From positions 62,518,406 through 62,582,405 of the forward strand of contig OY757010.1 in assembly GCA_963580285.1 (NCBI GenBank): 64,000 nucleotides of DNA, in the 5' to 3' direction. The position numbers and the translations under genes were made by a program. Under the pieces are notes generated by a model. That model saw only the letters and a program-made list of their open reading frames with translations, was not told the DNA's origin and did no database searches. The DNA is from Lucinisca nassula (taxonomy: Eukaryota > Mollusca > Bivalvia > Lucinida > Lucinidae). Shown here in pieces: positions 1 to 55,619 of the stretch (its first letter is position 1; each line of letters starts with the position of its first letter).

Positions 1-882
1 GAAGATGATGACCGCTGTGGACGTTCCACAACGGCAACAACTGAGGAAACCATCAGCCAAGTGCACAGGGCCGTGATTGATGACAGGTGTTTAACTGTGA
101 ATCAGCTAGCTATCACTGTTGGCATCTACCGTGAACGAGTAGAGAACATTCTACACAGTGAATTAGGAATGTCGAAGGTTTCCGCCAGATAGGTGCCACG
201 GCTTTTGACGCCTGACCAAACGTTGACACGACTGAACCTGTCACAAGCCAACTTGGCTATTTTTGAAGCAGACCAAGATGGTTTTCTTGACCGTTTTGTC
301 ACTCAGGATGAGTGTTAGGTTCATCACTTTGAGCCAGAAACCAAAAGACAATCCATGCAATGGAAGCACCCTGTTTCACATCCTTCAAAGAAGGCAAAGG
401 TCGTCTCCTCTGCAGGGAAGGTGATGGCATCAGTGTTCTGGGATGCCAAGGGTATAATATTCATAGATTACCTTCAAAAGGGCAGAACAGTTAATGGGGA
501 GTATTGTGCAGATCTGCTAAAACAATTGCGAAAAGCAATTAAGGCTAAACGACCCGGAAAATTGACAAAAGGGGTCTTGTTCCATCAGGACAATGCGCCT
601 GCTCATAAATCGGTTGTCGCAATGGCTGCTGTGCATGACTGTGGGTTCACACTTGTCAACCCTCCGTATTCACCTGATCTAGCTCCATCAGATTATTTCC
701 TGTTTCCAAACATGAAAAAGCACTTGGCTGGGCAGCATTATCGGTCAGACGAGGAGGTGATAGCTGTTGTGGAGGAGTTTTTCAGGGACCAAGATGAGAC
801 CTTCTATACCACTGGGATCCAAGGACTCCAGCATCGCTGGAGGACGTGTGTGGACAGGAAGGGAGACTATGTTGAAAAATAA
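1..882 (+). pseudogene. mariner transposase, 5'-cut by window, two in-frame stops
   Basis: One frame is readable from base 1 to the TAA at 880-882. It covers the end of the helix-turn-helix region, the VPRLLTPDQ linker and the catalytic domain. The motifs HQDNAPAH and YSPDLAPSDYFLFP carry the second and third catalytic Asp of the mariner DDD triad. By my count 33 residues separate them, where mariners usually have 34, so one codon seems lost. Two in-frame TAG codons (190-192 and 316-318) sit where the family has Trp: before VPRL and in the DEC-W-VHHF block. Both fit a TGG to TAG change. The reading continues to the family C-terminus (RKGDYVEK). The 3' end carries a mariner-like terminus, cctaccctca, ending near 947 before TA. 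The 5' end lies outside the window. The copy is dead. Confidence 0.9.
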
Positions 883-1030
883 GGCACTTTCAGCATGGAC
901 AAACCGTTGGCTGTTGGTCAGGCTCAGAACTTTTCAGCCTACCCTCATATAAGATAGAAAATAAAATAACAGATTTGAAGATACATGATAAGGCACTATT
1001 TTAATAGGATAACATGTATAAACATACTGG

Positions 1031-1375
1031 AACATACACCACAACCTCTTTGTATTACACGCATAAAAAAGAAATACTACGATTTCTCAATGAATTAAAA
1101 ATGCCGATGTTCAACCTCCCTTGGTTTATAAATCCCAAATTTAAGATGGGCTGCGTAATAAACTCTGTGTAACATTATTGTTAAGGTCTAAAGCAGAAAC
1201 TGTGTAAGTTAAGCAACAGTGTTATAGTTGAACGAAAAGATATAGCTCATGCAGAAAAATAACCATTTATGGTCATTTTCTTTACAATCTATACATTTTT
1301 GGCATCCATCTTCCAAACATTTTATATCAAAAACTGTGTCACATTAATTGAACCATGTTATAAAGAGATTCTTTA
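1031..1375. repeat. degenerate copy of the CACAACCTCT palindromic MITE
   Basis: It starts with acaccacaacctcttt and contains an aaccatttatggtcatttt hairpin flanked by tatacatttttgg-type arms. Cleaner copies at 11749-11953, 21856-22064 and 56348-56572 share this layout. The right end is poorly conserved. Confidence 0.5.
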
Positions 1376-1483
1376 AAACTAAAATCCATGATGATGATGA
1401 TGATTTAGTGTTTAACAACGCATCAACTAAAATCCATGACTAATAAGATTAAATTTATGATAAAGTTTTATTACTGCTGTCGT

Positions 1484-2160
1484 CAGTACAGGAGAACAAG
1501 AGGGCCTAGATGGCCCTGTATCACTCACCTGTCACCAGATGATCATAAGCAATGTTTAGAAAACAAGAGTTGGCATTATAAGTCTATGAACAACCAGTGG
1601 GCCCAGGGGGGAGGGGGATTTTTTGCCCCAGGGCTATAATTTGGACAATCTTGGTAGATGTCAGCTAGATGAAGCTTTATACCAAACACCAAAGACCTGA
1701 GCCTTCTGGTTTCAAACAAATCTCCCTACATAAGTCCATGTAACAGCATTGGGCACTGGGGCAGTGACATTTTTCGCCCCAGGGCTATAATATGAACAAT
1801 CTTGGTAGAGGTCCACTAGATACAACTTCCATCCAGATATCAAAGACCTGGGCTTTCTGGTTTCAGACATGCGATTTTTGAAGGTTAACCCTATATAAGT
1901 CTAAGTAAAACTGGTGGGGCCTGGGGCCATTTCTAGTCCCAGGAACATAATTTGAACAAATTTGGTAGAGGTCCACTAGACGAAGCTTCATACCAAATAT
2001 CAAAGACCTGGGCCTTCTGGTTTCAGACGAGAAGATTTTTAATAGGTTTTATTTGCCAATATATATCTATATAAAACCAGTGGGCCCTGGCGCTTGGGCA
2101 TTTTTGGCCCCAGGGCTATAATTTAAACAATCTTGGTAGAGGTCCACTAGATACAACTTC
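1484..2160 (+). repeat. tandem-repeat element (about 180-bp unit), left part
   Basis: It begins with aacaagagggcc followed by a short hairpin (agggcc/ggccct) and ctcacctgtcac. Imperfect units of roughly 180 bp follow, each with ttggtagaggtccactagat, taccaaatatcaaagacct and ttctggtttcagac. The array breaks at 2160 and resumes after the retroelement at about 6105. The same unit recurs at 55620-57945. The layout resembles non-autonomous Helentron/pearl-type elements of bivalves, which is inference. Confidence 0.7.
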
Positions 2161-2167
2161 AACTGTT

Positions 2168-5100
2168 TTGTGGGCTTTTGTTGTACCTTCCTTCTATTCG
2201 AAGGAATTATCTTCAGTAATTTTATTTGCTGTTTTACATAATAACCGGTATGAAGATCGCTTTAGTTTTGACGGTATCGAAACCTTCTTAACCCACATGA
2301 GTATCACAAATACATTTATAATATCAATATCACCCCTTAGGTTACACTCTGCTTCTTCTGTACGGATTCCCCATTCTATTAAGAACTTTAATACTCTGTT
2401 GCCTTCGGTATTGGTTAGACCCTTAAATTTGTCTTCTGTAACTTCAGTTAATCTCAATGGAGCAGGCAATACCAATGTTTTTGGGAGTAGTCTTCGTATA
2501 AGACTATCTCCGCTCAAATCACCCATCCTTCGAAAATATAATAATCTGTGAAAAGAAGTGGAATGTATCCTAGTATTTCTAAGTGCAATGCCAAGAGGTT
2601 CAGATGTTGTTCGCATTTAAGCACTGTGTCTACCGTTACTTCATCTGTAAATGGTAGACGCTTCTCTGTAGTTAACATGTCTGATTTGACATGACAGTCT
2701 ACAGATTTAATTTATCTAATTACATGACGTGCTGCAAACTGTAATATGCAGTACGTTGGTCAAACTAACCCCATGCTGAAAACTAGATTAAACGAGCATT
2801 ATCGTAGAATGAGTAAGCCTAAGAAAACTGACACTTTCTTGTACCGTCACTTTCGACGTACAGGTCATTCTGTAAATAACATTGTTATACAACCAGTGGA
2901 AAAACTTTATTACGATGCAAATTCTACATCTAGATTCAACATAATCAAAAGACATGAGGCTGAACTGAAATGGATTAAATTTTTACAGACCCCTTTTCCA
3001 CTGGGATTTAATGACAATATTTATCATGAGGGTAATATTTCCAGAATGCCGGACTTTGATATTTTCTCGCTCCTGGAATGTCGAAAACGCAGAACTAGAT
3101 CTCACGGCACCAGGAAAAATGGAAACTTTTTAAACGTAAATCACGTGCGTTTAAACAAAACAATACTAGACTGAAGTGACTGTCAATTATATTATTAAAT
3201 CATGGACGCCACTCTATGCTTTCATTTTTAAGTTCATTACCCATTTCTGTTTTACGTCTTCTGGACACCGAGGCGAATAAATTCTACGATAGTTCGCATC
3301 ATTTATATGATGCGGCTCTCTTAACTAGAGGCTATACTCAGCATACTCTCCGTCCTTACATTGATTCTGAAATTAATCATAAACGCCATTTCTTCAAAAT
3401 ATCCTTCATTAATAAGGGTATGGATTTTTATAGATTTACCCAGTATCTTCCGTGAGAGATCGGTGTTTTCTTCCATTCCTGCTTATTTTCAAAATACTGA
3501 AACACCTATAATTTGCTATAAATATAACAAACCTGTAAAATCTATCATTTTTAATTTCAATAAACTTGTTTCAGATCTTGATATTGATACTAATACTCCT
3601 GATTCATGTGATTGTAAAAACTCAGTGTATTGCTATCCTGCTGCTGGTCATGTAATTACTGGCAATTTGAAAATTATTCCTGATTCTAGGATAAGGAATA
3701 TAATTTCTAAAGGACCGAAATATCGGTTTCCTTCTAAAATTGATTTCAGTAAATGTAGAGATGAAATCGCTGCTTCCTTGAATGAATTCGGTAATCGATG
3801 GTGTAAGCGAGAGTATGTTGAGCATAAAGCCCTTAAGGACTGGAAACTTAACATTTTAAAACTAGTGAATAAACGCATTTCTTTCTATTCTCAAAATACT
3901 AACTTATTACCTCCTAAGCCCAAGACGTCTTTACGTCATCTTAAACTAGGTATTCAAGAATTTCATAAGAAGTTTGTTTTGGCCCCTGCAGACAAGGCCG
4001 CTAACAAAATCCTCATTGTGTGACGGCTCCACTATGTTAACACGCTTAAGCAGGAGCTTTTTGGTACTAAGGCCTATGAACTTCAGCATTTTGCTGAAGA
4101 GAGAGCTATAGTAGATAAACATGTTTGTCATTCAGCCACCAAGTTTGCTGTGTGTGTTACCGAAGGCCAAGACAAGCTTCCTACGCTATACTGGTTACCG
4201 AAACTTCATAAAAGACCTTACAAAGCATGGTTTATTGCAAATTCTAGCTCTTACACTACCACTGAACTTTCTAAATTATTAACTTCCTGTCTTACTGCTA
4301 TTAAAACGCATGTGTTAAAAAATATTGTGATAAAGTCTTTGAAAGATCAGGAAGAAATTTGTTTTGGTCTATAAAAAATTCGAATGAGGTTTTAAATAAA
4401 TTGAAATCCATACATTTTCGTGCTTCAAGTCTGTCTACTAACGATTTTTCCACTCTTTACACTACACTTCCTCATAATCTTATAAAAGAAAAGCTTAATG
4501 ATTTAATTGAATGGGCCTTTCACAGAGAAGATTGTCTCTATCTTGAATGTAATGTCAGAAATGCATTTTTCACTTCTAAAGAGCACAAGAATTATACACT
4601 TTGGTCATGTCAGAAAGTGTGTGATGCCCTCACCTTTCTACTTGACAATATTTATATTAGATTCGGTACTAAGTTGTTTAGACAAATTGTGGGTATTCCG
4701 ATGGGTACGAATTGCGCACCTCTTGTGGCTGATCTGTTCTTGTATTGTTATGAAAGAGACTTCATGTTGTCGCTTTCCATTGATAACCAATCTGAAATTA
4801 TTGAAGCTTTTAGCTCCACTTCTAGATATTTAGATGATTTATTAAATATTGATAATACCTATTTCGATGGTTTGATCAGTCAGATTTACACCCCAGAACT
4901 TCAGTCTAATAAAGCAAATTCTTCTGATACCGAGGCCTCGTTTTTGGATTTACATCTATCTATTGTAGATGGGTTTGTTTTGTGCAAAATTTATGATAAA
5001 CGCGATGACTTTGATTTTGAGATTGTAACTTTTCCTTTTTTGGATGGTGATGTTCCTCGTACGCCATCCTATGGCGTTTATATTTCGCAATTAATTCAAT

Positions 5101-5525
5101 TTGCTAGAGTGTGTAGTCATGTAACTGACTTCAACACTCGTAATAAATTATTAACAGCTAAACTCCTTAATCAGGGTTATCGATTCCATAAACTACGCAA
5201 AGCCTTTTCAAAATTTTATAGACACCATTCTGATTTAATTTCAAAATTCAATAATGGACTTAAATCTCTTCTGCAACAAGGTCTATCGGAACCCGAATTT
5301 TATGGTGACTTAGTATATAAATTCAGAAAAATATATAACCGCAATGACTTCAGCACCAAATTTCGTAAAATCATTCTTCGATATAAAAAGATTGGGTACA
5401 ACATGGATGTTATACAACAGACTGCATGCATGGTAGTTAACCCAATCACGGTTGGCAACTTTGCTTCCCTCTTTAATTGCACGCCGGTGGGTCAGGCCTC
5501 AGATTCTATGACGGCTCCAACGTAA
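2168..5525 (+). pseudogene. Naiad polyprotein: Cys-rich region, GIY-YIG, CxC, RT; in-frame UGAs and four 1-nt shifts
   Basis: Segments in order: 2168-2570 (frame 2, N-terminal, weak); 2572-3126 (frame 1) with KCNAKRFRCCSHL, then the GIY-YIG core (QYVGQT, RLNEHYRR, FLYRHFRRTGH); 3129-3428 (frame 3); 3430-4316 (frame 1) with the CxC motif PDSCDCKNS and LAPADKAAN; 4323-5525 (frame 3) with the RT motifs TNDFSTLYTTLPH (A), GIPMGTNCAPL (B) and RYLDDLL (C). Frame changes fall at or beside homopolymers: C loss near 2569, T loss at 3127-3131, T gain at 3425-3429, A loss at 4317-4322. In-frame TGA codons occur at 2549, 2692, 2725, 3177 and 4021. Those at 2692, 2725 and 4021 lie where related elements have Cys (SDLT-x-QST, LIT-x-RAANC, ILIV-x-RLHY), so selenocysteine is plausible. 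Ordinary decay cannot be excluded from one copy. Confidence 0.8.
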
Positions 5526-6104
5526 AGGCTTATTGAGAATTAGAGAGATCTAATTCAAGGTAATGTTGGTTGGTGCCTGATGCTCTGTCTCTGGTCAGGC
5601 CCATCGGAGTCTAACTGTTGGTTTTCTTTTCCTCCAGCATTTCAGTGGTTTCTTGCTGTCGAGTCCTCACAATGTCTCACCTTTGTGGTTCTTTGATTTT
5701 TTGTGTTCACGGAGATGTTGCACTGATGAGTTAGGAGGCCTTCATGCGGACTGAACAAATTATTTGTCTAAATCGCGATGGAAGTATGGGCGAGGATTGT
5801 GGCCACGTAAAATCGATTTAAGCCCCCCGGTGGAAATCTTTCCACTGACCGTTCCAAGGCGGTTCTTCTGTGGCGGTTTATTTATGTCGTTTGTTACTTA
5901 CTGTGTGTATCACTTGTGTCTTTTTATTTTGGGAGGCCATATGGCCATTTTGTGGGAAAGTAACTGTCCTTATGGCCTTCCTTTGTTTAGGTTTCCAATA
6001 TGGTCTGGTCGCTTAATGTTAGTGTTTCTTTCCCTTTGATGTCTTTGATGGGTGGAGTAAGTTAATTGTATCGATTCCTGATCTTTGTCTTACTTCTACT
6101 TTTC
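5526..6104 (+). other. 3' non-coding region of the Naiad element
   Basis: No open frame of note. A strong small hairpin (gtggaaa/tttccac, 5830-5845) is present. A SECIS element would be expected here if the UGAs are recoded. ATGA at 5726 with TGAA at 5752 is the only roughly suitable pair I found, and its stem is weak, so I do not call a SECIS. Confidence 0.5.
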
Positions 6105-7220
6105 ATACACAATATACAAACGGGCCATCTGGTTTCAGACAAGAAGATTTTTAAAGGTTTTCCCTGTGTAAGTCTATGTAAAACCAGTGGGCGCCGGCAC
6201 GAGGGTATTTTTGGCCCCAGGATTATGATTTGAACAATCTTGGTAGAGGTCCACTAGATGAAGCTTCATACCAAATATCAAAGACCTGGGCCTTCTTGTT
6301 TCCCTATGTAAGTCCAAGTAAAACTGGTGGGCCGTGGCGTTGGGGCATTTTTGGCCCTAGGGCTATCATTTGAACAATCTTGGTAGAGGTTCACTAGGCA
6401 CAACTTCATACCAAATATCAAACACCTGGGCCATCTGGTTTCAGACAAGAAGATTTTTAAAGGATTTCCCTATAAAAGTCTATGAAAAGCCGATGGATCC
6501 CGGCACGGTCGGGTGTATTTTTGGCCCCAGGGCTGTAATTTGAACACTCTTGATAGAGGTCCACTAGATGAAGCTTCATACTAAATATCAAAGACCTGGG
6601 CTTTCTGGTTTCAGACAAGACGATTTTTAAAGGTTCTATGCAAAACTGGTGGGCCCAGGCGCGGGGGCATTTTTTGCCCCAGCGCTATAATTTGAACAAT
6701 CTTGATAGAGGTCCACTAGATACAACTTCATACCAAATATCAAACACCGGGGCCATCTGGTTTCAGACAAGAAGATTTTCAAAGGTTTTCGCTATATAAG
6801 TCTATGTAAAACCAATGGGACCCAGCGCAGGGGCAATTTTGGACCAAGGGCTACAATTTGAACAATCTTGGTTGAGGTCCACTAGATGAAGCAACATACC
6901 AAATGTCAAAGATCTGGGTCTTGTGGTTTAAGAAAAGAAGACTTTTAAAAGTTTCCCCTATATAATACTTTGTAAAACCGGTGGGCCATGGCATGGAGGC
7001 GTTTTTGGCCCCAGAGCTATAATTTGAACAACTTTGAAAGGGTCAACCTAAGGATCATTCCTGTGAAGTTCGGTCAAAATCTGATGAGTGGTTTAGGAGG
7101 AGACGTCATTTGAAGAATTTGTTAACAGACACATGCACACACAGACGCACACATGACGGAGGATGGACAAAATGTGATCATAAAAGCTCACCTTGTCACT
7201 ATGTGACAGGTGAGCTAAAA
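6105..7220 (+). repeat. tandem-repeat element (about 180-bp unit), right part
   Basis: Continuation of the 1484-2160 array, about six more imperfect units. It ends with a short unique stretch (tgtgaagttcggtcaaaatctg), an acacacagacgcacac microsatellite and a terminal hairpin (agctcacct...aggtgagct, ending 7217). Together with the left part this is one element split by the Naiad. Confidence 0.7.
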
Positions 7221-7339
7221 AGCTGCCATTCTGCACAGATATGCTATAACGAGATTCACTGTAAAAAGAATAATTACATATTTATCTAGTACTGCATAAA
7301 CTTAATTGAAATGTAAGGCAATGCAAGGGTAATAACACA

Positions 7340-7425
7340 TAACAAACAGTGAAGATCCTGATCAGATGAGTTCTTCAGAAGTCATCTGATCTCAATCTAC
7401 ACATAACAAACAGTGAAGATCCTGA
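7340..7425. repeat. CAAACAGTG palindrome fragment
   Basis: Contains caaacagtgaagatcctgat and an inverted arm (atcagatgag..catctgat). It is a degraded member of the CAAACAGTG family seen many times in this window. Confidence 0.5.
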
Positions 7426-7570
7426 TCAAAGGCAGAGCCATTGTTAGGAGCAGAAATGAATAAGAACTACAAAATTTCATCAGAAAAATTTGTTTTAGAG
7501 ATATGAATGAATGAACATTCAAATGAATTAACTTCAACCACCCAATACACCAAACACTCATAATTTTACT

Positions 7571-9264
7571 GAACTAGAAATGGTGTTTGTTAAACACTAT
7601 GCCCCAAACCATATGCTTGTCCATAAATGCCCAAATTTTCAAAAGGCCACTATCGTAAAAAAAAAAAAAAAAAAAAATTCAGATTTTTTTTTCAAATGTT
7701 AATCAGGTGATGTACTAATCATTCCAAATCAGCCTGTCAAGTTTTTAGGTATCAATTTAAATAGTTTTTTTTAAATATCATGCAACAGTCAACTATTTTT
7801 TCGTGAGGAAACCATATATGAAATTTTAAAACATTAGCATACATAGTCCTTAAGTAATACTATGCACAGGAAATCAACACAATTAAATGGCCAGAAATTG
7901 TAAAGCACCATAACTCTAAAAAATTTCATTGAATTTGTAGAAAATTTAATCAGGTGATCTCCTCCTCGGTTCCAATAAGTATACCAAATATCAAGGCTCT
8001 AGCTCAAATACTTTTTGAGATATCTTGCAAACGAGATTTGTATATTATTGAATTAAAGGGGAAATAACTCAAAAAGGGGAGATAATTTTGAAAAGAAAAA
8101 AATATGAGTCAACTATTTTTCATGAGAAATCCATACATGAAATTTCAAAACACTAGCATACATGGTTATAAAGTTATGCAATGTACCAGAAAGCAACACA
8201 ATTGAATGGCCAGAAGTTGCAAAGGACCATAACTCTGACAAAAATTCATGAAATTTGTTGAAAATTTTATCAGGTGATCTCCTCCTCAGTCCCAATCTGT
8301 ATACTAAATATCAAGGCGCTAGCTCAAATAATTTTTTAGATAACTTGCTAACAAGCTTTCTATGTTATTTAATTGAAAGGGAAATAACGTGAAAAGGGGA
8401 GATAATTCGGATAAGAAAGAAAATACGGGTCAACTATTTTTTCATGAGGAATCCATATATGAAATTTCAAAACACTAGGATACATGGTTCTAAAGTTATG
8501 CTATGCACAAGAAAGCAACACAATTAAATGGCAAGAAATTTCAAAGGGCCATAACTCCATCAAAATTCCATCAAATTGCTTGAAAATTTAATCAAGTAAT
8601 CTCCTCCTGAGTCACAATCTGTGTACCAAATATCAAGGCTCTGGCACTAATCCTTTTTCAGATATCTTGCTAACGAAATGTCTATGTTATTTAATTAAAA
8701 GGGAAATAACTTATAATGTGTGTGTATGTGAATTCGGGTTAAACGTCGCTTTCAACAATTTTTCAGTCATATCACGACGGTGTCTGGTTGCCACAGGGAG
8801 CACAATGCTCACTTTTATAGTGCTGCCTCACTGAAGTATCATGTCCCAGACACATTACATGATACCACACCCAGTCACATTATCCTGACACTGGGTCGAC
8901 CAGTCCTAGCTCTACCCCGTAAATCTGAGTGCCAAGCGAGGAGCAGCTAGTACCATTTTTAAGGACTTTGGTATGTCGCAGCCCGGGATCTAACCCCTGA
9001 CCTCCCGTTCCCCCGGAGCGGACACTCTACCAACTGAGCTATCGGGGCTGGTGAAATAAATTGCAATGGGGTGATAATTCGGATAAGAAAAAAAATACGG
9101 GTCACTTATTTTTTCATGAGGAATCCATATATGAAATTTCAAAACCCTGGGATACATGGTTATAAAGTTATGCTATGCACAAGAAAGTGACGAACGTACG
9201 AACGAACGAACGGACAATCCAGAAGCAATATGCCCCCAAACTTTTTCAAAGTTGGGGGCATAAA
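7571..9264 (+). mobile_element. tandem-repeat element with terminal hairpins, carrying a SINE
   Basis: The 5' end is aactagaaa followed by a hairpin (tggtgttt/aaacact) and atgcccc. Inside are about three 300-bp units sharing ggaatccatatatgaaattt, agttatgctatgcac and aatcaggtgatctcctcct. A fourth unit is split by the SINE at 8716-9055. After an acgaacgaacgaacgg microsatellite comes a 3' hairpin (atgcccccaaact/agttgggggcat). The layout matches non-autonomous Helentron/pearl-like elements. No coding capacity. Confidence 0.6.
8716..9055 (-). repeat. tRNA-derived SINE
   Basis: Read on the minus strand, the head has box A (tagctcagttggtagagt) and box B (ggttagatccc), followed by about 270 bp of tRNA-unrelated body. 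It splits a 300-bp repeat unit. Gaaataa sequences on both sides suggest a target duplication. A partial copy lies at 49934-50018. Confidence 0.75.
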
Positions 9265-9402
9265 AAGTGTGTCAGCAAATATATCACTGTATTGGATATT
9301 GTATTTGCGGGAGAAGAAGTAAAACATTTGACCACTAACAAGCTCTTTAGCAAACAAGGATACCAACTGAATTTTTGGATAATTTCATTAAATTGTTCTT
9401 AA

Positions 9403-9647
9403 CCCTTATCTCCATGAATAAATTAATTTAACCACACCCATTTCTGACTGTCAACCAATCAAATTACAAGATACGCTGCATTCATTCAAATCACAAACTG
9501 AATGGCAAACAGTGTAGATCCTGATAAGATGGCTTCTAAACAAGCCATCTGATCTGGATCTACACTTTGAGAAGGCATCTGGTCAGGGTCTACACAGTTT
9601 GCAAAGGTAGGGGTTGCTGTGTTCCGCAAGATGGGGGTTTTGTTAAA
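9403..9647. mobile_element. TTAA-type (piggyBac-like) MITE with CAAACAGTG core
   Basis: The left end is TTAA (9399-9402) followed by CCCTTATC. The core holds caaacagtgtagatcctgat paired with ggatctacact and agaccctg-type arms. The right end (gatgggggttttgttaa) is degraded. It lies about 30 bp beyond the ALLC stop codon, so it probably lies in the 3' UTR. Confidence 0.6.
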
Positions 9648-9678
9648 ACTGCACCAATACCCAAAGCAATAACAGGTA

Positions 9679-55051
<45,373 letters not shown>

Positions 55052-55057
55052 AATCAC

Positions 55058-55079
55058 CTGGAACAAAATGAACAACAGG
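55058..55079 (-). promoter_or_regulatory. ALLC: probable acceptor of a 5'-UTR intron of ALLC
   Basis: Read on the minus strand, ctcctgttgttcattttgttccag ends at 55058, six bases before the ATG at 55051: a pyrimidine-rich tract plus AG. No first exon or promoter was identified upstream in this window. Confidence 0.5.
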
Positions 55080-55127
55080 AGTAAACAAACCGCTTTTATC
55101 CTTTGTCCTGCTCAATAAATTAATCTT

Positions 55128-55345
55128 GTTGGACTTTTACCTGACATTGAGATGAAATGTCATCTCTAGCCCTGTCGCCCAATGAAACCAATAGGGTTTA
55201 TAAGCATGGACTGTCCGACTTGCACCGCTTTGCCTGGGCAGGCTTTGATCCTCTAAGCAGTTTATCAGTATTCGTGTGCCGTCGGTTTCAGCTCTGCGTG
55301 GAAGCATCGTGAAGCCCATCTATTTCTTCAAGCCCGGATGGGCAG
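55128..55345 (+). repeat. AAACA-tailed SINE-like repeat, 5' truncated
   Basis: ttggacttttacctgacatt, gcccaatgaaaccaataggg and gcccatctatttcttcaagc match the 34252 family. Confidence 0.65.
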
Positions 55346-55394
55346 GGAATCATACCCATTTTGACCTTCAGCAAATCAAATAACTTAATGTAAT

Positions 55395-55550
55395 TTATGC
55401 TTAAAGACTCATCAGCTGAATGGCAAACTGTGAAGATCCTATCAGATAGCTTCTTCAAAAGACATCTGATTTGGTTTTACTGCTGGTACATGTACTCTGT
55501 TTGCAAAGGTAAGGGTAGTCATGTTCAGCAGGACAAACATTAACATTACA
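55395..55550. repeat. CAAACAGTG repeat, decayed
   Basis: gctgaatggcaaactgtgaa and tgtttgcaaaggtaaggg. The core arms are poorly matched. Confidence 0.45.
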
Positions 55551-55619
55551 GGTCAAGGATTACTAAACAGTCAAATTTGACAGTCAGCATTACTTGTCTG
55601 GATAGGAGGCTGATGGTCT

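Larger units (their letters stand above)
2161..6104 (+). mobile_element. Naiad-type Penelope-like retroelement
   Basis: A 3.9-kb insertion interrupts one unit of the surrounding repeat array: the left flank ends in acaacttc, and the repeat resumes near ttcatacacaatat. Inside, on the plus strand and in this order, are a Cys-rich segment, a GIY-YIG endonuclease, a CxC motif and a Penelope-type reverse transcriptase. Canonical Penelope elements carry GIY-YIG at the C-terminus. The N-terminal position together with CxC defines the Naiad/Chlamys branch (Craig et al. 2021, from memory). About 580 bp of 3' non-coding sequence follows the stop at 5525. A possible short duplication (actt..c) flanks the insertion, but it is too short to be sure. 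Confidence 0.85.

Noticed and set aside
2194..2616. 140-codon open frame on the minus strand at the start of the Naiad
   Set aside because: It overlaps the plus-strand Cys-rich start of the Naiad protein. It reads plausibly as protein but I found no family match, so the plus-strand reading is preferred. A separate inverted gene piece cannot be excluded.
5726..5755. Possible SECIS core (ATGA ... TGAA) after the Naiad stop
   Set aside because: The stem between the two motifs has several mismatches and there is no AA apical pair. The strong hairpin at 5830-5845 lacks both core motifs.
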